Positions 7,919 through 16,559 of a stretch of DNA of 64,000 nucleotides are shown in pieces. The position numbers were made by a program, and so were the translations under genes. The stretch is taken from NCBI GenBank assembly GCA_964581515.1, contig CAZOOV010000001.1:1-64000 (forward strand), in the 5' to 3' direction. Under the pieces are notes generated by a model. That model saw only the letters and a program-made list of their open reading frames with translations, was not told the origin of the DNA and searched no databases. Every line of letters starts with the position of its first letter. The stretch's first letter is position 1. Origin of the DNA: JACJVV01 sp964581515. GTDB lineage: Archaea; Nanobdellota; Nanobdellia; Woesearchaeales; JACJVV01.

Positions 7919-8000
7919 ATGCCACTATCGCATACTCAAACAGGGTTTGGTCGCGATTGTGTCAAAAGAATTCAAATTTATACGATGCCACTATCGCATA
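7919..8000. mobile_element. tRNA-end duplication element A (Ser-GGA 5' end)
   Basis: The 16 bp ATGCCACTATCGCATA occurs at 7919-7934 and again at 7985-8000, where it is the start of tRNA-Ser(GGA). The 50 bp between folds with the distal copy. The outer stem is CAC-T-ATCGC (7923-7931) with GCGAT-T-GTG (7953-7961), one T/T mismatch. The 5-nt loop is ATACT, the inner stem CAAAC/GTTTG, the 3-nt loop GTC. The same plan is seen at tRNA-Ser(CGA) and, on the opposite strand, at tRNA-Arg. It looks like an insertion with target duplication; an RNA role (leader or intron) is the alternative. Confidence 0.6.
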
Positions 8001-8151
8001 ATCTGGTATTGCGCAAGCCTGGAATTCCATGGTTCTGGTGTAAAATCAGATTACTTTGTGAAGAAAGCTTGTTTCCTCACGGATATCCCGGTTCAAATAT
8101 CAAAGTGGAGCTTTGATGCTCAAACTTTGTTTGAAAGTCCGGGTGGTGGCG
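7987..8151 (+). tRNA. tRNA-Ser(GGA) with two introns
   Basis: Acceptor GCCACTA (7987-7993) pairs with TGGTGGC (8144-8150); discriminator G as usual for archaeal Ser. D-stem GCA/TGC, anticodon stem CAAGC (8014-8018)/GCTTG (8067-8071), anticodon GGA at 8021-8023. Intron 1 (8025-8065, 41 nt) is at the standard 37/38 position. The 15-nt variable arm with TCC-TCAC-GGA makes it class II, supporting Ser. T-stem CCCGG (8087-8091)/CCGGG (8139-8143). The T-loop TTCAAA/T is broken by intron 2 (8098-8137, 40 nt), which contains two perfect hairpins. Spliced length is 84 nt. An oligo-T run follows. The 5' end is duplicated 66 bp upstream. Confidence 0.92.
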
Positions 8152-8192
8152 TCTTTCTTTTCTTAACTTTTTTAAGCAACAATAAACCTATT

Positions 8193-9902
8193 TTAAAGAA
8201 TTCCTTTATAACTCCAACCAAGAACATATTTTCCTTTTATTCTCTTATCATTAACTGCTTTATTGTCAAGAAGATTACGATAGAACTGCACTATCCTCTC
8301 AACATCCTTATCAGTGTCAATATAAAACTGATTTATACTACTATTTACTAACTCTTTTGATTTAGACAAAAGACCTAGTTCTTTATCATTTATCACTTCA
8401 CTTCCATTAAATATCTTCTCTGCCCTAAACTTACCTTTTCTTTCGTCAATTAAGTTCCCTTCAATATCATGACCTAAAGTCATCAATCTTATCTTTCCAT
8501 GTACAAAGACAATGAAATCTTTATTCTTGAACTGTTTTAGTTCTTTTATTGAAAGTTCAGGAGATATGATAGATGACGCTTTTAGACCACTATAATAACC
8601 AACATCATAATCATTAAAACTATTGATATTATAATCTAAAATAATAGGAAGATTAAGATTTAAGTTTGTGATAGCTAAATTTCCTGCAAAAATACCGTCT
8701 GGTTCTAAAGATTTAATTTTTGAAACTATTTTGGAAATATCCTTATCAAACATCAACCTTGGAGTTACCGCATAGATTTTTTTTCCTTCTTTATTTACTA
8801 TATCTTTTACAGAATTAAAATCCTTTGCCATCATATCATAACAGATTATATCTGCACCTTGCTTTACAGCATGAATTGCATCATTTTTGTTATAGACACG
8901 GACAATTAATTGTTTTTGGGAGCTCTTTTGTAATGTTATATCAGGAAGTTGTAAAGATACCTTCTTTCTTGTACAATCAACTGGTTTTATACTGACTTTG
9001 TAATGTTCTTTATTAGAAATTGTTTGCGCAGACGCTTTTTTAGGATTAAATACATCTTCCCCAGAATAAGGTCCTTTTGTAAACTCCCTAGAAAATGCCT
9101 GCTCAATATCTTTTATAGTATTTTGTGAGATCTGAAATTTGCCTGCATAATAACTATCAATTGCCTGCCTATAAGCACTTGTCACAGTTGCAACATAATA
9201 AGGAGTACGCATCCTGCCTTCAATCTTGATAGAATCAATATTTAATTTAATTATGTCAGGAATCTTTTCAATTAAACATAACTCTTTTGTTGAGAGTGAA
9301 TATTTATCATTGTATTTCTTTCTGCATGGTTGGGCACATTTGCCTCTATTGCCTGATCTTCCACCAAGAAAGCTTGAAAACAAACAACTGCCAGAAAGAC
9401 AGACACACAACGCACCATGACAAAAGATTTCTAATTCTCTTTTGAAATTATCTCTAATTGACTTAATATTTTCTCTTGTTAATTCACGTGCAAGATTAAT
9501 CCTGTCTGCTTTTGACAAAAGATTTGCATGGTAGGAGTTCATAACTCCTGCTTGTGTTGAGATATGAATCCTTAATTGTGGAAAATTCTTTCTTATTGTA
9601 TCTATAAATGATATTTCCTGGATTATCACTGAATCAATTCCTGCAGAGTAAGCAAAAGAAAGCTGTTCAAAGAAATCTTTTATCTCATGATTCTTTATGA
9701 GAGTATTCATAGTAAGAAAAAGCTTTACATCATTGCTTTTGCATATCTCAACTGCCTGTTTGAGATAACTCTCATTAAAATTTGTTGCAAAGCTTCTTGC
9801 ACCAAACTTTTGCATGCCCATATATACAGAATCTGCTCCTTTTTGCACTGCAGCTTTCAAATTTGCCATGCTTCCTACTGGCGATAAGAGTTCTATTTTC
9901 AT
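8193..9902 (-). CDS. Peptidase U32 family protein (RlhA/TrhP-like)
   Basis: 569 residues. N-terminal TIM-barrel sequence (ELLSPVGSMANLKAAVQKGADSVYMG) and the family block around 158-195: EIFCHGALCVCLSGSCLFSS with C166, C173, then GKCAQPC with C189 and C193, which can hold an Fe-S cluster. Bacterial relatives RlhA and TrhP (YegQ) hydroxylate 23S rRNA C2501 or tRNA U34, so an RNA-hydroxylation role is more likely than proteolysis. The second half (330-569) holds a degenerate second barrel-like region, as in longer U32 proteins. It is monocistronic, convergent with tRNA-Ser(GGA). Confidence 0.9.
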   Translation of the reverse strand: MKIELLSPVGSMANLKAAVQKGADSVYMGMQKFGARSFATNFNESYLKQAVEICKSNDVKLFLTMNTLIKNHEIKDFFEQLSFAYSAGIDSVIIQEISFIDTIRKNFPQLRIHISTQAGVMNSYHANLLSKADRINLARELTRENIKSIRDNFKRELEIFCHGALCVCLSGSCLFSSFLGGRSGNRGKCAQPCRKKYNDKYSLSTKELCLIEKIPDIIKLNIDSIKIEGRMRTPYYVATVTSAYRQAIDSYYAGKFQISQNTIKDIEQAFSREFTKGPYSGEDVFNPKKASAQTISNKEHYKVSIKPVDCTRKKVSLQLPDITLQKSSQKQLIVRVYNKNDAIHAVKQGADIICYDMMAKDFNSVKDIVNKEGKKIYAVTPRLMFDKDISKIVSKIKSLEPDGIFAGNLAITNLNLNLPIILDYNINSFNDYDVGYYSGLKASSIISPELSIKELKQFKNKDFIVFVHGKIRLMTLGHDIEGNLIDERKGKFRAEKIFNGSEVINDKELGLLSKSKELVNSSINQFYIDTDKDVERIVQFYRNLLDNKAVNDKRIKGKYVLGWSYKGIL

Positions 9903-9971
9903 AAATTTAAACTAGGGGATGATTGTTTATAAAATTATTTAAAGAATCCAAAATAATAGAGAATAGAGATG

Positions 9972-10481
9972 TTAATCCCTTAACTTCTCACGCTCTTGCT
10001 CTTGCTCCATAAGATCCTTATCTACTTCCTCAAGATCTTCTTTTACACGCTCAATGTTTGCTTCTACAAGCTTTTTATCTTTAGGATTATCCTCTTTTAC
10101 AAGCTCTTTATCAATCTTCAATTCATCCTTGTCCTTTTCTTCTTCACGGATATCACGTTCAATTTCTTCATCTACTTCAATCTTTCTTTCTAACTTATGT
10201 AGGTCATCTGAAGAATCTTTATCAGATACATCAAGCATCTCATCTTCATATTTCTCTTTAAGTTGAGTAATTTCTTCTTCTATTTCTTTTTCTTCTTTTT
10301 TAAGATTATCAATATCATCCAAATTAAACACCTCAAAAACTAATTTATAGAACAGATTTATATTTTTATTGGAAATCTTGTTTACTAAATTTTCAATCCC
10401 AGAAAATACAAGGTATTTATTGTTATCGAAGAAATATTTATAATAAGAGCGTATTTTATATAAATCATGCCGCAGTGGCAT
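9972..10481 (-). CDS. Charged coiled-coil protein, start uncertain
   Basis: Up to 169 residues. Residues 55-169 are almost entirely Lys, Glu and Asp in heptad-like order (KKEEKEIEEEITQLKEKYEDE and onward), so a long coiled coil or disordered charged helix is expected. No family is recognised. The most distal ATG lies in the duplicated tRNA-Ser sequence (10465-10480), which makes it doubtful. A TTG at 10322 has GAGGTG 5 bp upstream and begins NLDDIDNLKKEE, giving a 116-residue protein, and may be the true start. Divergent from tRNA-Ser(CGA). Confidence 0.55.
   Translation of the reverse strand: MPLRHDLYKIRSYYKYFFDNNKYLVFSGIENLVNKISNKNINLFYKLVFEVFNLDDIDNLKKEEKEIEEEITQLKEKYEDEMLDVSDKDSSDDLHKLERKIEVDEEIERDIREEEKDKDELKIDKELVKEDNPKDKKLVEANIERVKEDLEEVDKDLMEQEQEREKLRD
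10437..10444 (+). promoter_or_regulatory. TATA box upstream of the tRNA-Ser(CGA) distal copy
   Basis: TTTATAAT centred at about 10440, 28 bp before the G1 position of the distal tRNA copy at 10469. A second AT box (TTTATATAAA, about 10454-10463) is also present and could serve the minus-strand gene. As at tRNA-Ser(GGA), the well-spaced box belongs to the distal copy, not to the tRNA body. Confidence 0.4.
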
Positions 10482-10544
10482 ACACAGTAATCAAAGATGA
10501 CTGGTCGCCACTGAGCATTCATTTACATTCATGCCGCAGTGGCA
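10465..10544. mobile_element. tRNA-end duplication element B (Ser-CGA 5' end)
   Basis: The 16 bp TCATGCCGCAGTGGCA occurs at 10465-10480 and 10529-10544; the second is the start of tRNA-Ser(CGA). The 48 bp between folds with the distal copy. The outer stem is CAGTGGC (10473-10479) with GCCACTG (10507-10513). The 5-nt loop is ATACA and the 3-nt loop GTC. The inner stem is CAGT-A-ATC/GAT-G-ACTG closed by AAA. Loop sizes and nearly the loop sequences are identical to element A, while the stems differ, so the structure, not the sequence, is conserved. Confidence 0.6.
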
Positions 10545-10661
10545 CAATCTGGTACTGCGTCGGTCTCGAACAAAATATCGTGAGAACCGATTTCCGCAAG
10601 GATTTCCCAGTTCAAAAAAAGAATTGATAAATTAATTCTTATGAAAGTCTGGGCTGCGGCG
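10533..10661 (+). tRNA. tRNA-Ser(CGA) with two introns
   Basis: Acceptor GCCGCAG (10533-10539)/CTGCGGC (10654-10660), discriminator G. D-stem GCA/TGC, anticodon stem TCGGT (10560-10564)/ACCGA (10586-10590), anticodon CGA at 10567-10569. Intron 1 is 14 nt (10571-10584) at 37/38. The 15-nt variable arm with TCC-GCAA-GGA supports class II tRNA-Ser. T-stem CCCAG (10606-10610)/CTGGG (10649-10653). The T-loop is interrupted by a 31-nt intron (10617-10647) with a 7-bp AAGAATT/AATTCTT stem and the 3' junction TGAAAG/T. Spliced length is 84 nt, equal to the other Ser tRNA. Oligo-T follows directly. The 5' end is duplicated upstream. Confidence 0.92.
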
Positions 10662-10683
10662 TTTTTATTCTACTTTAAGTATT

Positions 10684-11538
10684 TTAGAATTGATATTCAG
10701 CATTTCGAAAGAAGTCTTCTCTTCTATCTTTATTTTGTTCGAGATATTCTCCAGCCTCATCTACTGGACTAATTACAACAGTGTCAAACAAATCAAATGC
10801 CATTTCTGCAACATCTCCAATGCCAACCTTAACATCATTGCTAACATATACTCCTAATTTTAGATCAAGAGTCATATTCTTAATATAATCTTCATATACA
10901 AAATACCCTTTTTGCAAACACTTCTCCCAATATTTAAAATCTAAAAATATAGGTTTGCCATTAACATCCACTTCATTCAGAATTATATCCTGAGGTTTTC
11001 CCTCATCAGAAATTGTTTGCTCAATATTCACATAACTTAAGTAAGTTTCATCAAAGCGATCGTGTTTAATACTTAAATTGTAAGTAACCCTATGTTCTTC
11101 TTTATTATAAGAACGCCTAAAATTGATTTCACAACTATTCCCTTCAAAGATTTCAATTGTATTGCCTCCACTTAAAAAACATCTCTCAGGATCATCGAAT
11201 GGAGCAAAAACCCCCATTGAGCCGCATTCAAGCGCATATTCAAGAACTTGTGCAACATTAGTTGGTTCAGTTAAAGTAATTCGTTTCCGCCTAAAATAAC
11301 CTATTGGTTTGTGGGATTCATTAACTCCATCATCCTCAATAGTTCCATCTTCAGTAGCTTCTATTTCAACTAACCCTTCTAGGTCTTTAAGAGATTCTGC
11401 ATCATTTACTGTAGGTGCTGGTCGAGGGAGTCTTGTATTATCTTCTCTAGTTATATCTTGAACACTTGAATCTCCTAAATTAAGAACATAAAATAAGGCA
11501 ACAACCGCTACAGTTAATCCAGTCTTATTAATTCGCAT
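10684..11538 (-). CDS. Secreted or membrane-anchored protein of unknown function
   Basis: 284 residues. Residues 6-22 (TGLTVAVVALFYVLNLG) form an N-terminal signal or anchor. Residues 25-75 are acidic and low-complexity. The rest looks globular and mixed alpha/beta, with three Cys (ECGSMG, ERCFLSG, SCEINF) in the middle that could form a disulphide outside the cell, and a CLQKGYF later. No family is recognised. It is monocistronic between tRNA-Ser(CGA) and fic. Confidence 0.65.
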   Translation of the reverse strand: MRINKTGLTVAVVALFYVLNLGDSSVQDITREDNTRLPRPAPTVNDAESLKDLEGLVEIEATEDGTIEDDGVNESHKPIGYFRRKRITLTEPTNVAQVLEYALECGSMGVFAPFDDPERCFLSGGNTIEIFEGNSCEINFRRSYNKEEHRVTYNLSIKHDRFDETYLSYVNIEQTISDEGKPQDIILNEVDVNGKPIFLDFKYWEKCLQKGYFVYEDYIKNMTLDLKLGVYVSNDVKVGIGDVAEMAFDLFDTVVISPVDEAGEYLEQNKDRREDFFRNAEYQF

Positions 11539-11659
11539 ATACTACAGGAATATTCATGTACTTTTATTCTTTTTGATTTAATTATAAAAAATTCTCATTT
11601 CAAAACTTTTAATGTGCCACCTCCGGGATATCGTTCTGGAATGGCGTTGTATCAGAACC

Positions 11660-12671
11660 TATGTATGTCCACAATAAAAGAATTTATTTCGTGCCCCTAT
11701 GATTATTGATCAATCTCCCATACAGAAAATCAACTAAGGGTACTGAATCTCCTTCTCTTGATACTTCCATCAAATCAGTAAATTCAATATGTTCTGCAGA
11801 AGGGAAATCTAAGGGAGGTAAATTATTTCTTAACATCATCCAATTAAAGATCAATCTTGATACCCTTCCATTCCCATCAATAAATGGATGAATAAGTATA
11901 AATGCAGAATGGAAAAGTACAATTTTTTCAAAAAGAGATAATTTTGAGTTAGAATAACTTTCAACTAGTTGTGAGACATATTGTTTTATTCTTCTCCCGC
12001 CTTTTGGAGGATAGAACTTAGATCCCACCATAATAACATCTTGTCCTTTTTTACGATACTTCCCTTCATTCTTTGGATTCTCCATTGTGTTTTTTGTGAC
12101 TAATGAATGCAATGAAAGAATAAAGTTGTGATCAAGATTGCCTGTGTACTTTTCAATAAATTCATATGCTTTTACAGTATTTTCTATTTCATGTACTTCT
12201 CTTAAAGAATGAGTTTTAGGAACAATTCCTTTTGTCAAAATTAGTTCTGTTTCTTTAAGTGAAATTGTATTTCCTTCTGCACTATTCGTATTATATGTAA
12301 AATTAACTAAAAAGGATTCTCGTACTTTTTTTAGAACATCTTTATCGGATAACTTTACTTTCTTCTGATAATTTTTTGAAAGAGTGTTTATTCTTTCAAT
12401 CTGATTTCGAGAAAGAATTTTCTTGGAGAAATCGAAATTCATTTCGAACTTATCTTTTATAGAATCTTTATATAGTTTTATTTTAGCATTCATCAAAGAC
12501 TCTTTTCTCTTGATTATTTCCTTTAATTTACTTTGTGATAGATCAACACCTAAAAATAGCCGAATCTTTTTATATTTAGAATCTACTCTCACTGTATGTA
12601 CTAGGTAATGATACTCTTTATTACGCCTTTTTTGAATTTCAGTATAGACCATATATGTATGTATGTCCACA
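11660..12671. repeat. 14-bp direct repeats flanking fic
   Basis: TATGTATGTCCACA occurs at 11660-11673 and 12658-12671, one copy 10 bp beyond the fic stop codon and one at the fic start. The whole gene lies between them. This can mean insertion of a roughly 1-kb fic cassette with a 14-bp target duplication. The alternative is a pair of regulatory sites, since the upstream copy overlaps the fic promoter and start. Confidence 0.5.
11684..12652 (-). CDS. Fic-family AMPylase (class II)
   Basis: About 322 residues from the ATG at 12652. Fic proteins transfer AMP, or less often another nucleotide group, from NTP to a target hydroxyl. The catalytic motif HPFIDGNGRVSR is complete (about 255-266), with the catalytic His and the Asn/Arg phosphate-binding residues. 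An upstream TNSAEGN (about 122-128) is the self-inhibitory (S/T)xxxE(G/N) motif, placing it in class II where the inhibitory helix precedes the Fic core. A longer GTG start at 12670 exists, but a TTTTATATAT box (minus strand, about 12673-12683) is centred 27 bp from 12652, suggesting a leaderless ATG. Direct repeats flank the gene. Confidence 0.92.
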   Translation of the reverse strand: MVYTEIQKRRNKEYHYLVHTVRVDSKYKKIRLFLGVDLSQSKLKEIIKRKESLMNAKIKLYKDSIKDKFEMNFDFSKKILSRNQIERINTLSKNYQKKVKLSDKDVLKKVRESFLVNFTYNTNSAEGNTISLKETELILTKGIVPKTHSLREVHEIENTVKAYEFIEKYTGNLDHNFILSLHSLVTKNTMENPKNEGKYRKKGQDVIMVGSKFYPPKGGRRIKQYVSQLVESYSNSKLSLFEKIVLFHSAFILIHPFIDGNGRVSRLIFNWMMLRNNLPPLDFPSAEHIEFTDLMEVSREGDSVPLVDFLYGRLINNHRGTK

Positions 12672-12674
12672 CAA

Positions 12675-12890
12675 TATATAAAACTTTCGGTGGACTAAGA
12701 ATGGCTTGTTGATTCGGAAGCACGTTTCACCGGGACAATTTTTATATATGGATGCGTCCATTTAAATATCGACGGAGCCAAATGCTGATTTATTTGGACA
12801 TTCCGCCTAAAAATATTAAAGACACAGTCGACAAAAAGGCTATTATCGAGGAGACTTCACTGGTGCGAAAGCACGTTTATATTCTTTATT
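12675..12890 (+). ncRNA. Possible structured RNA divergent from fic
   Basis: No gene fits here, but stable hairpins are dense: GTGC-GAAA-GCAC with a GNRA loop (about 12865-12880), ATGGA-TGCG-TCCAT (about 12749-12762), CCAAAT/ATTTGG nested inside CGGA/TCCG (about 12774-12815), and AGTC/GACT with TCGA/TCGA (about 12827-12862). AAGCACGTTT occurs twice, near both ends. TATA-like boxes at 12675-12681 and about 12740-12750 could start a plus-strand transcript. No RNase P, SRP or tRNA hallmark is present. It may be a novel ncRNA or the decayed remains of one. Confidence 0.35.
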
Positions 12891-12947
12891 TATTATAAAT
12901 ATAAGACATTTTTATTTAAATCATAATAGAATGTAGTAGTAACAAAA

Positions 12948-15899
12948 TCATTCAATATAAACAGGAACGTTAGTTAATGTAAAGGCATCATTTACTTTAC
13001 CTTGCCCATCATTTAATTCAAGATGGTAAGATCCTAGTTCGTAAAGGTTTTGGATTTCAGCTTCAGAAAGGCTACGATTATAAACACGAACTTCATCTAC
13101 AAATCCATCAGTACCAGTACCCCAGTTCTGTCTTCTTCCAATCATAATTTTATTATTTACTGTATTATAGGATTCTGTCATATCAATAACTTTCTGATCA
13201 TTTACATATGCTTTTAATGTTGTTCCATCAAAAGTAGCTGCCAAGAAGTACCAATTACCTAGTTCTAAAGGCATTGTTGTTGCAGTATTATCATTGTAAT
13301 AACCAACAACAGATAAATAATTACCAGCTGTACTAAGAGCAAACTCAGCATTACGTCTATCAGAGCCTATTGCTGCTAATAAGGCAGGGAATTTTGAATC
13401 AATATATATCCATCCAGCAATAGTTCTTGGATCATTTCCACTAATACCAGTATTGTAATCACTAATAGCATAGCTGCTTGTACTTCCTGCAAATTCATAT
13501 GTTCCTCCTACAATCCCCTCATCATTAGATGTTAAACTATATGCAGTCAAATCATTATTTCCTAATTCGTCATTAAGATTTCCATTAAATCCATATAAGG
13601 CAACTAATCCTTCATCGGATGTGTTGTAATTTATTGCAGTTCTTGTTTCTAAAATTGCGTCTTCATTTGATGTTGTAAAAGTGTCAAAAAATTCAGGATA
13701 TGTTTCTCCAGAGTTTTGTAGTATTAAACCATTTTCAAAGTGTGGAACAGCTTCTGTAACAGTGTATGTTCCAGATAAGCCAAGATCATTTAATGAAACT
13801 TCTTTTGTTGGTGCTTCATTAACATAACCAATTATCCTTTGGAAAATAACAGTTGGATTATTTGGTAAATGCCCAGATTCAGGAGCCATAGACCAATAGC
13901 TATAATCGTTAGTTGATGAAGTATAGTATTCATAGATAGGTTTTCTTCCAGCCCAATCTGTCTCCCAAATTAATCCTAAATAATATGAAGGGTAACTAAG
14001 ATAATGAGAATTAATGGGATGTTTATTATTAATGGGTGCAATAGTATCTAACCTTCCATCTGAATGAGAGTTACTGTAATAATGATAGAGTTTTTTCATA
14101 CCAGAAGGTACTATCCCAGAAACATCTGGTTCTAAGTAACCTATTGGAAGATCTACCTGCGGAGTCCAAGTTGTTACATATGAAGAATGTAATGGCCATG
14201 TATCGTCTGCATTAGGTGCAACTGTTGAAACTAAATTATCTGTATGATCTGCACTATAATAATGGTAAAGAGGTAGCAAATCATCTTCCCAGTAATCCCA
14301 CCATACAACATAGATTGGCTGTTCGTCTTTGATTAGTTTGTAAGTGTAAACATTGTCAATGTTATTATTAACTTCTTGCACATTATCCCAATCAGAACCT
14401 TCTAGTTTTTCAGTCATTTGTTTGTATGAATAATAAGAGAGTTTTTTTACGTTTGGACCTAGATCATAATTTCCATTTCCATCATAAATCAACGATGATT
14501 GGCTAAAATAATGTTCCCAATGGAACCATAAGTTTTCTCCTATGCCCATGGCTCCAAATAATTTATCAATACCTTCTTTAGTAGCATACACATGTCTTTT
14601 AACATAATCTCCTGCTTGTTCTGTTTCGGTTGTATATTCACATACCACTTCCTCTCTTGAGCCAAGTGATATCCCTGTTGGAGAATTCATCTCAGTTATC
14701 CACATCGGCATACTTCTATTAAAGCCATTCTCCTCTAAAGCATCTCCAACGATATCTAATACTTCTTCTCCACGTCCAGTATCAATCATTTTATAGTCGC
14801 CATCTGTGCAACCATACCAATGAAAATTAAATATATCCATACAATTATCATTACAATCTCCATAATTACCACTTGCACAAAATTCTGAACAACTTCCATT
14901 GAGATCACCTAGTATTGGTTCAAAATACTCAGTAAACATTTCATTAGAATATTGATTAGTCCAGCCACCACAACCCCCTATAAGTACTTTTGCTTCTGGG
15001 TCTGCTTGTTTTATGGCTTGATAAGTAATTCTTTGAAGGTCAGCATAACCAGTTGTTAACCTATCATCAAAATTAGGTTCATTTTCAACTTCCCAGTATT
15101 TTATTGGTACATTTTCTAAAGCTTCAATGGTTTCCTGGCTCGGATACATATTGTCTCCGACAACATAACAATCAGGCACTGATACAACACATCCTAAGTC
15201 CTCATCTCCATCATATCTTTCAACAGTAGCCTTCACCCAATCAGAATATTCAACTTCATTTAATGGAGCCCAACTCTCTTCGCCTGTTGCACCCATTGTC
15301 CAGATAATCACTAGTGGATTTATTTTCGCATCTGCAAACTCTGTAAAAAATTGATCGTAATTAATTATTGTTCCTTCTTTACCTGCAAAATACTCCTTAA
15401 AATTATATCTTCCATTTTTATAATCAGTGACAAATCCATAGTTAATGATTTCTCTGCCCCATCTAATCCCAATATCTTCTGCTTCAGTAATCTCATTTGC
15501 TAAGAATGAAGGATTTTGCCAACCAAACGGGCTGTCTTCATGATCTAATTGAGTGCTTGGAGTTGTTGTTTGCCTTGGTGATATTATATCTTGTTTTATT
15601 TGCTGAAGCTCTTTTTTTGTTATTGATTCTTTGACTATCTTTTTCTTTTCAATACAGCATAATCCACTCTTGCATTCTTTTGATTTAATTATTTCTTCAC
15701 TACAATCATATTTAGAATTAACACAACTACATTCTCCTTTGCAATCTGCTGTAAGACAAGTTGCCTTACCAATTATATCATCTGTTTGTATAAAGTTTGA
15801 ATTAATCAAAGCAAATAAGAATATTATTAAGAAACCAATAAATAACCAAATAAAACAAATAGAATTATTTTTTAAGAATTCTTTTATACCCATAATCAT
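12948..15899 (-). CDS. Large surface glycoside-hydrolase-like protein with LamG domain
   Basis: 983 residues. Residues 12-35 form an N-terminal membrane anchor or signal, followed by a Cys-rich segment (CKGECSCVNSKYDC, CKSGLCC). Residues about 130-540 look like a TIM-barrel glycoside hydrolase of clan A: YWEVENEPNFDD (acid/base Glu after Asn) and MPMWITEMNSP (candidate nucleophile Glu). Residues 555-720 hold three copies of a YHYYS-x3-D-x7-AP-like unit, resembling DUF5648-type repeats. Residues 790-960 are a LamG/concanavalin-like domain (GLVALYGFNGNLNDE to VDEVRVYNRSLSEAEI). It probably cleaves or binds polysaccharide outside the cell. Exact family and substrate are unknown. Confidence 0.85.
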   Translation of the reverse strand: MIMGIKEFLKNNSICFIWLFIGFLIIFLFALINSNFIQTDDIIGKATCLTADCKGECSCVNSKYDCSEEIIKSKECKSGLCCIEKKKIVKESITKKELQQIKQDIISPRQTTTPSTQLDHEDSPFGWQNPSFLANEITEAEDIGIRWGREIINYGFVTDYKNGRYNFKEYFAGKEGTIINYDQFFTEFADAKINPLVIIWTMGATGEESWAPLNEVEYSDWVKATVERYDGDEDLGCVVSVPDCYVVGDNMYPSQETIEALENVPIKYWEVENEPNFDDRLTTGYADLQRITYQAIKQADPEAKVLIGGCGGWTNQYSNEMFTEYFEPILGDLNGSCSEFCASGNYGDCNDNCMDIFNFHWYGCTDGDYKMIDTGRGEEVLDIVGDALEENGFNRSMPMWITEMNSPTGISLGSREEVVCEYTTETEQAGDYVKRHVYATKEGIDKLFGAMGIGENLWFHWEHYFSQSSLIYDGNGNYDLGPNVKKLSYYSYKQMTEKLEGSDWDNVQEVNNNIDNVYTYKLIKDEQPIYVVWWDYWEDDLLPLYHYYSADHTDNLVSTVAPNADDTWPLHSSYVTTWTPQVDLPIGYLEPDVSGIVPSGMKKLYHYYSNSHSDGRLDTIAPINNKHPINSHYLSYPSYYLGLIWETDWAGRKPIYEYYTSSTNDYSYWSMAPESGHLPNNPTVIFQRIIGYVNEAPTKEVSLNDLGLSGTYTVTEAVPHFENGLILQNSGETYPEFFDTFTTSNEDAILETRTAINYNTSDEGLVALYGFNGNLNDELGNNDLTAYSLTSNDEGIVGGTYEFAGSTSSYAISDYNTGISGNDPRTIAGWIYIDSKFPALLAAIGSDRRNAEFALSTAGNYLSVVGYYNDNTATTMPLELGNWYFLAATFDGTTLKAYVNDQKVIDMTESYNTVNNKIMIGRRQNWGTGTDGFVDEVRVYNRSLSEAEIQNLYELGSYHLELNDGQGKVNDAFTLTNVPVYIE

Positions 15900-15969
15900 T
15901 ATATTTAAACTAGATATTTTATATAATTTTTGTTTAATACTTCTCTACAGCCCCATATAACCTTATTCT

Positions 15970-16548
15970 TTATTTATTAGGATTTTTAAGAGAACACACC
16001 CCACCTGGACATGCCTGCTTTACCTTAGGCTTAATTATACCTGCTTTTATCAGCCCATTATAAATCTTGCATCCTATACAAATTCCAAAACTTGTCTCAA
16101 ACCACATCAATGTAAGACAAAATATACATACACTAAATGGAACTGCGCCACGTATCTGGAACAAGAATACAATAAATATCATGCTTGTCGCAAGCACAAG
16201 ACCTAATGACCAAGCAAATCTTTTCTGGACTGAGCCAACCCATTCAGGACGTTGATTACTGACAATCCAATCAGCTATAATATTTATAGGTGCTAATTTA
16301 GGATTTATAAGTACACGGATTGCAAACTCAAGTGCAAATATTACAACTACTATCTTAAGATATAGTAGATTCCTGAGCAATAAGGCATTAGTGAAAGCAA
16401 ATAATCCCATCATAAGCATTATACCTGCTCCTGCTCTTACTGACCTATCATTAATTACTGGGTAGGGTGCATCTTCTCCGTCTATCTTTAGTCCAGGGAT
16501 AATCTCCCCAAACTGGAATATCTTTGTTTTTTTTGTTGTTTTTGCCAT
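15970..16548 (-). CDS. DUF4395-type membrane protein
   Basis: 192 residues from ATG 16548. Two hydrophobic hairpins (about 38-75 and 115-155) give three or four membrane segments. Cys pairs in CIFC and CIGC and a C-terminal ACPGGVC follow the DUF4395 family pattern. Its function is unknown. A longer frame reaches 16908, but its extra 120 codons are the antisense of the divergent HxlR gene, so 16548 is chosen. It shares a short intergenic region with hxlR that contains two palindromes, so the regulator probably controls it. Confidence 0.8.
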   Translation of the reverse strand: MAKTTKKTKIFQFGEIIPGLKIDGEDAPYPVINDRSVRAGAGIMLMMGLFAFTNALLLRNLLYLKIVVVIFALEFAIRVLINPKLAPINIIADWIVSNQRPEWVGSVQKRFAWSLGLVLATSMIFIVFLFQIRGAVPFSVCIFCLTLMWFETSFGICIGCKIYNGLIKAGIIKPKVKQACPGGVCSLKNPNK

Positions 16549-16559
16549 AATAAGAATAA

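Noticed and set aside
7921..7986. H/ACA guide RNA upstream of the tRNA-Ser genes
   Set aside because: Stem-pocket-stem shape and a later ACA or ATA are suggestive, but pocket strands of 5 and 3 nt are too short and no K-turn is visible.
7919..8000. Interpretation of the duplicated tRNA 5' ends as D-arm introns
   Set aside because: Splicing between the two copies would restore the tRNA, but I could not draw a bulge-helix-bulge at equal offsets in the copies. Left open as an alternative.
7901..8351. Two plus-strand open frames overlapping tRNA-Ser(GGA)
   Set aside because: They consist of tRNA exon, intron and antisense of the U32 gene; no start signals.
4156..12890. RNase P or SRP RNA in the structured gaps
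   Set aside because: The conserved GAGGAAAGTC and ACAGAAA cores of RNase P and the SRP helix-8 motif were not found in either gap.
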